NCBI GenBank assembly: GCA_947178445.1
Contig: CAMWYJ010000005.1
Coordinates: 1 to 64,000, forward strand
From: an uncultured Clostridium sp.
GTDB taxonomy: Bacteria > Bacillota > Clostridia > Lachnospirales > Lachnospiraceae
DNA: 64,000 nucleotides
Direction: 5' to 3'
Shown here: piece after piece, positions 43,490-52,060 of the stretch
How positions within the stretch are numbered: the first letter of the stretch is position 1
Layout: each line of letters begins with the position of its first letter
The notes under the pieces: generated by a model
What the model was told of the DNA's origin: nothing
Database searches by the model: none
The model's input: the letters and a program-made list of their open reading frames with translations, nothing else
Made by a program: the position numbers and the translations under genes

Positions 43490-44749
43490 ATGTTTAGTCA
43501 AAATGGAAGAATATCGGAAAAGCAGATGAGGAGAATGCTGGTTCTTCCTCTGTATGCCAGCCTGGTTTTCGTAATTCCCTATCTGTCGGCCTGGTTGTTT
43601 GGTGAGAGTATTGTACCGGGCTTGATTGTATTTTTTGTGTTTGCATGTATCTATGTGGGATGTATTTATGGATTGTCAGCTTGGGTTTGGAAAACGGGAA
43701 AAATTTACGGGGTTTCAATCTGTGACTGGGAAAGGCAGGGAGCGGCAGGGAGAAACAGAAAAACTGGTGGCTCTGTAAAAAGGACAGAGCCGATTGGTGC
43801 AGTAGGAAGGATGCTGGTTTTGCTGCAGATGTTACGGCTCATTGTCCGTCTCGCATTTTATGTGTGCCTTTCCATTGAGGTGTTAGGGGAAGGGCAGGTT
43901 CCATTTATGCCGTACAATGCAAGAGGAAATGTGGGGAGTCTTTGGGTTGTACTGCCGCTTTTGCTGACGGCATTATATGGTGCAAGCAAGCATATTGAAA
44001 AACAGGGACGGATTTATGAATTGGTTTTCTGGCCTTTGTATGTACCGTTGGTGCTGGTTCTTATTTTTGGAATCTGGGAAGTGGATTTCTCTGTTTTTCT
44101 GCCAAAGTGCAATATATCTTTTGGGACGTTACTGCTTCGTGGATATTTGCTGCTTACTTTTCTATTGCCTGTGGAAAATTATGTGCTGCTGCGTCCGTTT
44201 TTACAAAAACGACCGGAGGAAGGAAAATTAAGGAGTAAGCATACAAAGAAATATATTGGCGCACCATCTTTTTTTGCAGTGATGGGAACAGTATTGCTTG
44301 TCTGTATTCTCACCCTATTTATGCTTGGGATTTATGGTGTACAGGGTGCGGGTTCGGAGGAAATGCTGACGGTTTCCATTATGCGGTATATCCGGCTGCC
44401 ACTGGGATTTATTGAGCGTGTAGATGTGCTGTTAGTGTGGTTTTTTATGATTGGCTGTTTTGTACTGCTTGGTCAGACCTTGTATTTTTCAGGTATGCTG
44501 CTGTCTGTTGCATTTCCAAAGGCAAAGCGGGGTTTATTGCTTGTAGTGGTACTTGCGGTGGCTATGGTAATCGTGGCATTTATGCCGGGGTATGGTTCTA
44601 CCCTGTGGCTTTACCGAAGCTATGGTGCAGTAATGGATTTGCCGCTTTCTCTTATTCTGCCATTGATTGGCGTTTTGGAAATACAGTCTTTTCACTACAA
44701 GGAAAAATTGAATGTGAAAGAAGGGGGAAATGACAATGCGGTGTCTTAA
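43490..44749 (+). CDS. gerKB: Spore germinant receptor subunit B (GerAB/GerKB family transporter-like)
   Basis: A ten- to eleven-helix membrane protein of 419 residues of the GerAB (endospore germination permease) family, related to amino-acid/polyamine transporters. Family features: the opening R-I-S-E-K-Q-M-R-R-M, helix pairs throughout, and Y-G-A-S-K-H-I-E-K-Q-G-R in the fifth loop. It follows gerKA by 67 bp behind GGAGGAAA and overlaps the next gene. Subunit B is thought to hold the germinant-binding site. Confidence 0.88.
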   Translation: MFSQNGRISEKQMRRMLVLPLYASLVFVIPYLSAWLFGESIVPGLIVFFVFACIYVGCIYGLSAWVWKTGKIYGVSICDWERQGAAGRNRKTGGSVKRTEPIGAVGRMLVLLQMLRLIVRLAFYVCLSIEVLGEGQVPFMPYNARGNVGSLWVVLPLLLTALYGASKHIEKQGRIYELVFWPLYVPLVLVLIFGIWEVDFSVFLPKCNISFGTLLLRGYLLLTFLLPVENYVLLRPFLQKRPEEGKLRSKHTKKYIGAPSFFAVMGTVLLVCILTLFMLGIYGVQGAGSEEMLTVSIMRYIRLPLGFIERVDVLLVWFFMIGCFVLLGQTLYFSGMLLSVAFPKAKRGLLLVVVLAVAMVIVAFMPGYGSTLWLYRSYGAVMDLPLSLILPLIGVLEIQSFHYKEKLNVKEGGNDNAVS

Positions 44750-45485
44750 GATGAGAAATGTGAAATATGCAATCGGAAGTATTCTTATTTTTGCGGATGT
44801 ATTTTTTTTGACAGGCTGTGGTTCGGATGTCCGTATGGGAAACGATATGAGAAATGTGGAGGAACGGGATTATGCAACGATTATGATGATTGAAGAAAAG
44901 GAAGAGGATTACCATTTTGTGCTTGGGCTGGCACAGGAGAAAGTGGTGGGAGAAAAGAGCATGGTGGAGGAGGTCAGTGAGTGGGATGCAAAAGATTTAG
45001 AGGAGCTTGCGAAGGATTATGGGAATGTGACGGGAAAGGATTTGTCTTTAGCACATCTTAAGATCATTCTCCTTGGAGAACAGCCGAAGGAGACAGCAGA
45101 TGTTCTATTGGTGCAGGGAAAGGAAAAACAGGATGACAAAACGGGAAATGCCAACAGGATGAAACAAGGACAAAATACCCGGCATGAACAGTTTCAAAGG
45201 GAGTCATGGTTGGAACAGCTTTTGTACATGCTTGATAGAGAAGACGAGATTGCAAAGACCTGTCCTATGTTAGAGCTTAAGGAAGATCAGGAATTTATTG
45301 ATTTTTTGGAGAATGAGGAAGAACCGATAGGAAATTATCTGGAAAATCTGGTACGTGTAAAGGAACGGCAGGGAGTGGATGTGCCCTGGCTTAAGGATTA
45401 CTTAAAGGCTTTGCGGGAAAATGAGGAAATGGAGGTTAAATATCTGTTAAAAGTAAAAGAAGGATGGGAGATTTCTGACAAATAA
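44736..45485 (+). CDS. gerKC: Germinant receptor lipoprotein subunit C-like, short (GerAC/GerKC)
   Basis: A lipoprotein of 249 residues: the signal ends in a lipobox L-T-G-C-G. The region just after (E-E-R-D-Y-A-T-I-M-M-I) resembles the start of GerAC domain 1, and the I-L-L-G-E region fits too. Typical GerAC proteins are 350-400 residues, so at least one domain is missing or greatly shortened. The start at ATG 44736 has GGGGG 8 nt upstream. Overlap with gerKB supports one operon. Identification relies on operon position and the N-terminal part. Confidence 0.75.
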   Translation: MRCLKMRNVKYAIGSILIFADVFFLTGCGSDVRMGNDMRNVEERDYATIMMIEEKEEDYHFVLGLAQEKVVGEKSMVEEVSEWDAKDLEELAKDYGNVTGKDLSLAHLKIILLGEQPKETADVLLVQGKEKQDDKTGNANRMKQGQNTRHEQFQRESWLEQLLYMLDREDEIAKTCPMLELKEDQEFIDFLENEEEPIGNYLENLVRVKERQGVDVPWLKDYLKALRENEEMEVKYLLKVKEGWEISDK

Positions 45486-45511
45486 AAAAATGTCACTTTT
45501 TTGTCATTTCT

Positions 45512-45539
45512 GTATATTCTAAATATTATGGGAAATACT
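45512..45539 (+). promoter_or_regulatory. Sigma-F-type promoter of spoIIR
   Basis: GTATA (45512-45516), 14 bp, then GGAAATACT (45531-45539), which fits the sigma-F pattern GYATA-N14/15-GGnnAnAnT. Transcription would start near 45546, 28 nt before the ATG. SpoIIR is a known forespore sigma-F target in Bacillus and Clostridium. Confidence 0.65.
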
Positions 45540-45573
45540 TTCAACTAATAAAAGAAGAAAGAAGGTTTCGCAT

Positions 45574-46554
45574 ATGAAGGGTTTTAAAATATTCAGGGAT
45601 GTACTTACAGCCGTCCTGCTTGGAATAGTAGGCGGTTTTGCAGTAGCCGTAATCTCTTATTATCAGGGACACAGAGAGGGTGGTATGAAGCAAACTGCCT
45701 TAGCGGTACTTAACAGCTTTGATACAGTGGCAGCTGCCTATGGTGGAGATGATTTGATAAATGTAGATGGAGAAGGGCTTGCCAGGGCAGATAAAGAAAC
45801 GGAAAAAGCTTCCGGATTAAGGAATGAATTAGAGGACGTATTTGACCGTATCGAAGATGGTGATGAAACCGTGTTTACGGAAACCGGGCTTGCTGCTACT
45901 TTAGCAGGAGTGAGCGGTGAGAGAAGTGCAGCAGCAATGTTAGAGGGTTCCGGGGATTTTGACGGAGAAATTATTGCCATGGACGGTGAAGACGGAGATG
46001 TGGAGCATGGAGAACCATATGATGGAATTTTGCGGTTTCATGTCCGGGCAAACAGTGACAGTGATGAGGATCAGGAGCTTAAACTGGCAGTGAAGGAGGA
46101 TGTGGTGACAATGCTAAGACCACTCCTTGAAAACTGCGAAGATGTAGATGAGAGTAAGAATATTATTGTGGCAAATCTGCAAAATATATATACGGCTGCT
46201 ATCAATACAATTGTGGAGCAGGGCTATGACTATGATGTGAAGGTATATGTGACAGAGGAGGAATTTCCTGCAAAAACATATGGAGATCTGACCTTCCCGG
46301 CAGGTAATTACCAGGCGCTCCGCATTGATATTGGAGAGGCACAGGGACAGAACTGGTGGTGTGTTATGTTTCCACCGCTGTGTTTTATTGATGCGTCCAC
46401 CGCTGTAGTCTCTGAGGAGGGAAAGGAAGCATTAAAGCGTGCTCTTACTTCGGAGGAGTATGAGGCGCTATATGCCTATTACAGTGGAGCCGAAGGAGGA
46501 GAGGATATAACAATTGAGGGCAGATCCTGGCTGTTTGACTTGCTAAAAAAATAA
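45574..46554 (+). CDS. spoIIR: Stage II sporulation protein R with N-terminal acidic extension
   Basis: SpoIIR is secreted by the forespore and triggers processing of pro-sigma-E in the mother cell via SpoIIGA. A membrane or signal segment lies at about 9-28. The conserved domain starts near residue 150 (I-L-R-F-H-V-R-A-N-S-D-S) and includes F-P-A-G-x-Y-x-A-L-R-I and G-Q-N-W-W-C-V-M-F-P-P-L-C-F. The total of 326 residues exceeds the usual ~220; about 100 acidic residues sit between signal and conserved domain. The ATG is behind GAAGAAAGAAGG. A terminator follows. Confidence 0.92.
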   Translation: MKGFKIFRDVLTAVLLGIVGGFAVAVISYYQGHREGGMKQTALAVLNSFDTVAAAYGGDDLINVDGEGLARADKETEKASGLRNELEDVFDRIEDGDETVFTETGLAATLAGVSGERSAAAMLEGSGDFDGEIIAMDGEDGDVEHGEPYDGILRFHVRANSDSDEDQELKLAVKEDVVTMLRPLLENCEDVDESKNIIVANLQNIYTAAINTIVEQGYDYDVKVYVTEEEFPAKTYGDLTFPAGNYQALRIDIGEAQGQNWWCVMFPPLCFIDASTAVVSEEGKEALKRALTSEEYEALYAYYSGAEGGEDITIEGRSWLFDLLKK

Positions 46555-46592
46555 AATAAGGACATATGAAGGATACATCCTTTTGTTAGAAT

Positions 46593-46627
46593 AATACCCA
46601 GTAGCAGAAAAGCTGCTGGGTATTTTA
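46593..46627 (+). terminator. Terminator of spoIIR
   Basis: AATACCCAGTAGC (46593-46605) pairs with GCTGCTGGGTATT (46612-46624; one G-U), loop AGAAAA, followed by T's. Confidence 0.88.
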
Positions 46628-46669
46628 CTATAGTTTTGTGCAGCCGCACATCATGGGAATTTTCTCAAA

Positions 46670-46698
46670 TTGTCCGATCATGTCAAAAATGCTATGAT
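46670..46698 (+). promoter_or_regulatory. Promoter of the second response-regulator operon
   Basis: -35 TTGTCC (46670-46675), 17 bp, -10 TATGAT (46693-46698). It gives a leader of about 140 nt that contains the whole leader D copy 2. Confidence 0.65.
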
Positions 46699-46747
46699 AT
46701 GCTTATTATGAATCAGAGCAGCCTGCAGGAATATAGTTTTGACAAAC

Positions 46748-46842
46748 AGGAGGAAGGCAAATGCGAAGCATTTTTTAATGCCTTCCGACGACATGCCGCC
46801 GAACCAAAGGTGAGGGGGCAATTCATTATTATACTAGGGAGG
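46748..46842 (+). ncRNA. Leader D, copy 2: conserved 5' leader (candidate regulatory RNA)
   Basis: Nearly identical to 15957-16053 through both stems and up to the ribosome site (TACTAGG[A/G]AGG). Differences: two bases swapped near one loop (TGCGAAGC instead of TGCAGAGC) and one T fewer in the T-run. Here it precedes a response regulator, there a secreted protease. Confidence 0.6.
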
Positions 46843-46847
46843 ATATT

Positions 46848-47537
46848 ATGGCATATCAGATTTTATTGGTAGAAGATGACAAGCAGATACGGGAAATTCT
46901 TTCTGACTATTTTCTGGAAAAAGGAAGAGGAAGAATAGAGCTGACAGCGGCACATGATGGTGAGGAGGGCTTGGAACGGTTCTATGAGACCGAATATGAC
47001 CTTGTGCTTTTAGATATCATGATGCCGGGAATGGACGGCTTTAAGCTTTGCAGACAGATGCGGGAGCAAAGCATTGTTCCTATTATTTTTCTGACTGCGC
47101 GGGGGATGGAGGAAGATATCCTTTATGGTTATGATTTGGGCTGTGATGACTATGTGGTAAAGCCATTTTCTCTGGCAGAGCTATATGCGAAAGTCAACGC
47201 ATTATTAAAGCGTGCAAAGGGTATGGTGGGTGGAAATGAGCTTGTCTGTGGCAGTATTTCCCTGAATCCGGTTACCCTCTGTGTCCGGGTAGATGACAAG
47301 CTGCTAGAACTTCCGCCAAAACAATATGCTCTGTTAAAATATCTGATGGAGCATAAGGGCATGGTGGTGGAGAGAGAGACGCTTCTGACCAGAATCTGGG
47401 GATATGATTATGAAGGCAGTGACCGGGTGGTGGATAACCATATCAAGAAACTTCGTAAAGTATTAGGCCGTGCAGGTAGTCAGATTAAGACAGTCATCAC
47501 AAAGGGATATCGGCTGGACGATGGTATTTCTAAATGA
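46848..47537 (+). CDS. OmpR-family response regulator
   Basis: Receiver with D10-D11 acidic pair, D56 (V-L-L-D-I-M-M-P-G-M-D) and K in Y-V-V-K-P-F; winged-helix output (L-P-P-K-Q-Y-A-L-L-K-Y-L, then V-V-D-N-H-I-K-K-L-R). The ATG lies behind GGAGGATATT. It begins an apparent operon: regulator, large lipoprotein, histidine kinase, and then, behind a separate promoter, an ABC transporter. The kinase at 49947 is its likely partner. Confidence 0.93.
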   Translation: MAYQILLVEDDKQIREILSDYFLEKGRGRIELTAAHDGEEGLERFYETEYDLVLLDIMMPGMDGFKLCRQMREQSIVPIIFLTARGMEEDILYGYDLGCDDYVVKPFSLAELYAKVNALLKRAKGMVGGNELVCGSISLNPVTLCVRVDDKLLELPPKQYALLKYLMEHKGMVVERETLLTRIWGYDYEGSDRVVDNHIKKLRKVLGRAGSQIKTVITKGYRLDDGISK

Positions 47538-47552
47538 TTTTAAAAGGATGGG

Positions 47553-49817
47553 ATGAGGATGAAGGAAGGATTAAAGAAGCTTACGGCATTTGTTCTGGTG
47601 CTGTGTTTCGGTGTTGGAATGACGGGTTGTGGAAAGGGCGATGGGCAGGAGGATGCACGAAAGAAAAATGAACATATGGAGATTGCGGAAAATCGGTTAT
47701 ATGGATTCCAAAGCATACAACCAGAAGGTATGGTTGGAAATCTCAGCACATTTGCTTTAGGTCCGGACAGGATTTATGTGAGTACCATCGATGATTCTGC
47801 GATGACAGAGCAGGACAGGGAAGACATGGGACCGGATAAGTTTGTTACAAGATTGTATTTTTGTGATTTGGATGGAACGGATGTAAAAGAGATTGATCTG
47901 CAGGATCTTCCGGGTGATGACATACAATATATGGCTTACGGGGGAGATGACAGTCTGGTGATGGTGATTGAACAGCGTAATGCGGATGGAAAAATGGAGG
48001 ATACCTGGCTTGTTCGTATGGATGCAGATGGAAATGTGATAAAGCAGGAGAGTATTGGAAAGAATCTACATGAAGCATATGCCATGTACCGAATGATACA
48101 GGACAGGGAGGGAAGAGTATATCTTTGCTATATGGATAATTTCTATCTGTTTGATGCAGATTTGACCTTTGTAAAGGAGGTAAAGCCAGACTTTGATGCA
48201 AATAGTATTGGTCTTACCAAGGATGGAAGGGTAATTTGCAGTGGGGCAGATTCTCCGGAAGCATTTGTCTGTGAGCTTGATTTTGAAACTGGTGAATTTG
48301 GGAAAAGATATATGACGGGAACGGACCAGGTGGGTTTTGCAGAAACATATTTAGAGGACGATCCATATGATTTCTATTTTTCCAATAGTTATGGATGCTA
48401 TGGGTATAATATGGAACAGGAGTTATCCACCTATCTGTTTGACTATGAGATGTCAGATTTGCTATGGGATGATTTTTTGGGGATGCAGACTCTGGGCAAT
48501 GGGCAGTTTATTGCGATTGATTGGAAAGACAGCAGACAGTTTGATCTGTTAACCCAGCAGGATATGAGTGAACGGGAAAGAAAAACCGTGATCACCTATG
48601 GAGTGACAAACCTGTTTATGAATGATAATGTTCAGGAGATGATTGTAAAATTCAACCAATCAAATGAGGATTACCGGATAGAGCTTAGAAATTATTCGGA
48701 GGAAGAAGATCCACAGATGGCATTTAATCTGGATGTTTTATCTGGTAATATGCCAGATATCATTGATTTAAATGGGCTTCCGGCAGACCAGTATATCTCA
48801 AAAGGGCTTTTAGAGGATTTAACCCCATATTTTGAGAATGATACGGAAATCCATACAGAAGATTTTATAGATTCTGTAATAGAGGCTATGAAGGTGGATG
48901 GTAAGATTTATTACGCAGCTCCCAATTTTGAGGTACATAGTGTTGTTGCAAAGAAAGAGGATGTGGAAGCTTTAGATGGTATTACGATTTCTGAGATAAA
49001 GGATATTCTGGAGAAGAAAGGGGAAAAGGCAAAACCATTTAATACGGAAGAAAAAGTATATATGCTTTTTACTTTTCTCGGTGCAGGATACTCGGATTTC
49101 ATTGATTGGGAGAACGGAACCTGCCATTTTGACAGTCAGGAATTTAGAGATATTTTAGAAATCTGTGACCGCAAAAGTTCTGAAACGGAATATTTGTGGG
49201 GAGAGGGATGGGGATTGCCTCAACTGCTCAGGGACGGTATTGTTTTGTTTGATGACTCCTCCATTACCTGCCGGGAACTGCAGCTTTACAGGGGACTTTA
49301 TGATTCGGATATTGCACTGATTGGTTATCCTAGCGAGTCGAGGGACGGTTCTTATTTTTCGTTTCATAACCGCATGGGCATCTACTCAGAATCAGAGAAT
49401 AAGGATGTCGCATGGGAGTTTATCCGAACCTGGCTGACAAAGGAATATCAGGGAAATATGTATCTGCAAGGGGAAGATAATCTTCCGACCAGAAAGGATG
49501 CTTTTGAGCTATATTTAAAAATTGAAACAGCGACAGAGGATTTTGTTGATGAGTTTGGAAATAAATGGTTTGGGGACCGCCATGGCGTATCTGGCGTAGA
49601 CGGAGTAGATGTCTATATGAAAGCAGCGACAGATGAGGATGTAAAGCTTTTGCGGGATTTGATTGATAAAACCCATAAGACAGTGGAAGAAAATCCTGCA
49701 GTAGATGAGATTATTGAGGATGAGGTAAAAGCATATTTTGCGGGTTTCCAAAGTGTGGATAAGACAGTGGTGCATATACAGGACAGGGTAGGAACCTATG
49801 TAAATGAGGCGCGGTAG
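47553..49817 (+). CDS. Large solute-binding-like lipoprotein of a two-component/ABC operon (754 aa)
   Basis: A lipoprotein: signal with G-V-G-M-T-G-C-G lipobox near residue 26. The first ~340 residues form an unidentified beta-rich domain with repeating D-x-D-G-N patterns (possible propeller). The second half (about 350-690) is like a type-1 extracellular solute-binding protein (N-D-N-V-Q-E-M-I-V-K-F-N-Q-S-N, then D-I-I-D-L-N-G-L and L-E-D-L-T-P-Y-F). No sugar permease genes are nearby; instead it lies between a regulator and a kinase, so it may act as an external sensor for that pair. The role is inferred. Confidence 0.78.
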   Translation: MRMKEGLKKLTAFVLVLCFGVGMTGCGKGDGQEDARKKNEHMEIAENRLYGFQSIQPEGMVGNLSTFALGPDRIYVSTIDDSAMTEQDREDMGPDKFVTRLYFCDLDGTDVKEIDLQDLPGDDIQYMAYGGDDSLVMVIEQRNADGKMEDTWLVRMDADGNVIKQESIGKNLHEAYAMYRMIQDREGRVYLCYMDNFYLFDADLTFVKEVKPDFDANSIGLTKDGRVICSGADSPEAFVCELDFETGEFGKRYMTGTDQVGFAETYLEDDPYDFYFSNSYGCYGYNMEQELSTYLFDYEMSDLLWDDFLGMQTLGNGQFIAIDWKDSRQFDLLTQQDMSERERKTVITYGVTNLFMNDNVQEMIVKFNQSNEDYRIELRNYSEEEDPQMAFNLDVLSGNMPDIIDLNGLPADQYISKGLLEDLTPYFENDTEIHTEDFIDSVIEAMKVDGKIYYAAPNFEVHSVVAKKEDVEALDGITISEIKDILEKKGEKAKPFNTEEKVYMLFTFLGAGYSDFIDWENGTCHFDSQEFRDILEICDRKSSETEYLWGEGWGLPQLLRDGIVLFDDSSITCRELQLYRGLYDSDIALIGYPSESRDGSYFSFHNRMGIYSESENKDVAWEFIRTWLTKEYQGNMYLQGEDNLPTRKDAFELYLKIETATEDFVDEFGNKWFGDRHGVSGVDGVDVYMKAATDEDVKLLRDLIDKTHKTVEENPAVDEIIEDEVKAYFAGFQSVDKTVVHIQDRVGTYVNEAR

Positions 49818-49822
49818 AGATA

Positions 49823-49921
49823 TAGCCATGAGCAAAACTCCGTTTTCGCAGATGTCCGTTGTACAATATAGACAATATTACACAACTAAATTTGGGGAAT
49901 AGTGAGTTTTGCTCATGACTA
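49823..49921. mobile_element. Family A short element, copy 5 (99 bp, alternate ends, exact 8-bp target duplication)
   Basis: The core TTGTACAATATAGACAATATTACACAA and CAGATGTCCGTTGTACAA region matches family A (string given in parts: TTGTACAATATAGACAAT then ATTACACAA). The ends differ: TAGCCATGAGCAAAACTC and its inverted partner GAGTTTTGCTCATGACTA. The exact 8-bp repeat TAGAGATA flanks it (49815-49822 and 49922-49929). The insertion site is at the stop codon of the lipoprotein gene, just before the kinase ribosome site. Confidence 0.85.
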
Positions 49922-49946
49922 TAGAGATATGAAAAGGAGGTTTGAA

Positions 49947-51839
49947 ATGGAGAAAAGAAATAACAAGCAGCCAAACGGTGTGCAAAGTAATACACAGGAT
50001 TCAAAAAGTGAAAAGAAACTGTCCTTATGGGATAAGATGTGGGAGGAATATGTGGAGTCTGTGTCAGCCCGAAGGCAGCGGAGAAAGCAGAAGAAGGCAA
50101 AACGCATGGCAAAACAACAGGAGAAACTTAGAAAGTTTTCAAGCAAAAATATCAGCTTTGCAGGGCTTTTTGTCAGTGCTTTTTTGCCGGTTTTATTATT
50201 TACTGTTATGCTGTGTGTGGTCGGGACCGTGATTGTTTACCAGAATATAAAAAATGCGGTGGAAGAGGAGTTTTGTGGTGTAGAAGATGAGATGCAGGAA
50301 GAATTATTTGCGGCTTATAATAAGCTGTATGATTCGGAAGATCCAGTGAGCTATGATGAGGACTGGATGCTGGATACAAAGTGGAACATGCTTATGCAAT
50401 CAATCCCATATTCGGATTCTTATGCGGCAGTTTTGTATGATGTATCCAATATGCCATCTGATGATATATCTGATATGCAAAGGGTTTTTGATTCCTCTGA
50501 AATGTTTAAGATAGGAGTAGTGCTTGATGAGGGGGAGGAAAAAACAGTAACCTGCCTATCAGAGGGAGAGCCGTTTCAGGAAGTGACGAAAGAATGTGAA
50601 CGGTTAGCAAATACATATCCGGAAAAAACCTTTTCCCTTGAGTTGGAGGACTGTTATATAAAAGGAAAGAAGTTTCTTCCGGGGAGGGTATTTATTGTGG
50701 ATGAAAATGGGGAAAAAATCATGCCGGGAGAGGGAGTGGCTGCAGACAAAGGTGGAGCGGAGAATGCGATAGGCTTTGACTTAACACCAGAGAATACAGA
50801 GGGGTATACCCATATTTATGATGAAGGCAACCGGATTTATGGACCGATACGGACGGGGTGTACATCAATGAATGTATATGATCGATGGTTTGAAAAGCTT
50901 CAGACAAAGGATGGGATAAAGGGAGTAAGGGATACCTTTTTGAATTATGATGGGGGAAGCATGGGTTTGAAGGATGGAACAGATGAGTGTATGATGCAAT
51001 TTACCAAATATTCATCCGAGGATGAGGGTATTCCGGATTTGCTTTTGATTTCATTTTGGAACTATAATATTATAGAAATGTATGGAAAATGGGCATTTGG
51101 CATTTACGCAGGCATTTTTGCGCTGTCAGTGGTACTGTCGCTCATTCTTGCGTACCGTTCTTATTTTCGGTATCAGGCACAGAATCAAATGAACCAGTAC
51201 CGCAGGGATATGACGAATGCAATGGCACATGACCTGAAAAGTCCGCTGATGGTGATTTCCGGTTATGCAGAAAATCTCCGTGATAACATACACATGGAAA
51301 AAAAGGATTATTATGCGGAGGCGATACTTGAAAACGTGCAGTATATGAATGAGATTATCCATAATATTTTGCAGCTTAGTAAAATCGAAAGCGGAAAAGG
51401 GAAGCTTCAAAGAACGGAAGTGGAGCTAAAAAGTCTTACGGAGGCGCAGCTTCGAAAATACGAGGGCTGTATAGAGGACAAAGGGCTGGAGATATCGGTC
51501 GATTTAACGGATGCAGGATGTATTTGGGCAGATGAAAATCTGATGGCACAGGTTGTGGATAACATATTAAACAATGCGGTGAAATATACAAAGGAACAGG
51601 GACAGATTTTTGTGAAAGCCAGTACAGATTATTTTGAGGTGCGAAACTCTTTGGAAGAAACGTTGGGCATTGATGCAACGCAGCTTTGGAAGCCGTTTGT
51701 AAAGGGGGATAACAGCAGAGGGAATGAACAGGGAAGCGGAATCGGCCTTACCATTGTAAAAAATATTGTGGAACAGCATGGATTTAGGTTGGAGCTTTTT
51801 GAGGAGGATGAGGCGTTTGTGACAAGGATTTATTTCTGA
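49947..51839 (+). CDS. Membrane sensor histidine kinase
   Basis: The likely partner of the regulator at 46848. A basic, Lys/Arg/Gln-rich cytoplasmic N-terminus (about 1-60) precedes membrane helix one (about 70-95); an extracytoplasmic domain of about 290 residues and a second membrane helix (about 380-405) follow. HisKA has H428 in N-A-M-A-H-D-L-K-S-P-L and HATPase_c has N-I-L-N-N-A-V-K-Y and G-S-G-I-G-L-T-I-V-K. ATG 49947 has AAAGGAGG 6 nt upstream. It has 630 residues. Confidence 0.92.
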   Translation: MEKRNNKQPNGVQSNTQDSKSEKKLSLWDKMWEEYVESVSARRQRRKQKKAKRMAKQQEKLRKFSSKNISFAGLFVSAFLPVLLFTVMLCVVGTVIVYQNIKNAVEEEFCGVEDEMQEELFAAYNKLYDSEDPVSYDEDWMLDTKWNMLMQSIPYSDSYAAVLYDVSNMPSDDISDMQRVFDSSEMFKIGVVLDEGEEKTVTCLSEGEPFQEVTKECERLANTYPEKTFSLELEDCYIKGKKFLPGRVFIVDENGEKIMPGEGVAADKGGAENAIGFDLTPENTEGYTHIYDEGNRIYGPIRTGCTSMNVYDRWFEKLQTKDGIKGVRDTFLNYDGGSMGLKDGTDECMMQFTKYSSEDEGIPDLLLISFWNYNIIEMYGKWAFGIYAGIFALSVVLSLILAYRSYFRYQAQNQMNQYRRDMTNAMAHDLKSPLMVISGYAENLRDNIHMEKKDYYAEAILENVQYMNEIIHNILQLSKIESGKGKLQRTEVELKSLTEAQLRKYEGCIEDKGLEISVDLTDAGCIWADENLMAQVVDNILNNAVKYTKEQGQIFVKASTDYFEVRNSLEETLGIDATQLWKPFVKGDNSRGNEQGSGIGLTIVKNIVEQHGFRLELFEEDEAFVTRIYF

Positions 51840-51858
51840 AACAAAACCGTTTTTTCTC

Positions 51859-51887
51859 TTGACAACAGAATCACAGCAGGGTATACT
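51859..51887 (+). promoter_or_regulatory. Promoter upstream of the ABC transporter
   Basis: A consensus -35 TTGACA (51859-51864), 17 bp, -10 TATACT (51882-51887). Transcription should start near 51894, only a few bases before a terminator-like hairpin at 51901, which suggests attenuation. Confidence 0.82.
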
Positions 51888-51900
51888 GGAAAAAAGAGTT

Positions 51901-51933
51901 AGTGGCTGCTAACACAAGGCAGCCACTTTTATT
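51901..51933 (+). terminator. Terminator hairpin directly after the ABC promoter
   Basis: AGTGGCTGC (51901-51909) pairs exactly with GCAGCCACT (51919-51927), followed by TTTTATT. It ends the kinase transcript, and it also lies inside the first 40 nt of the transcript from the promoter at 51859-51887. Confidence 0.82.
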
Positions 51934-52060
51934 ACAGGTATGGGTTAGTTAATGCTAACATTCATTAGCAATATCAATCCACAGATTTTGCAGCCTGTAA
52001 TTCGCTGAAAAAGAAGCAAATATTTATAGATGCGGGAAAAACCGACAGAAAGGAGAAAAT

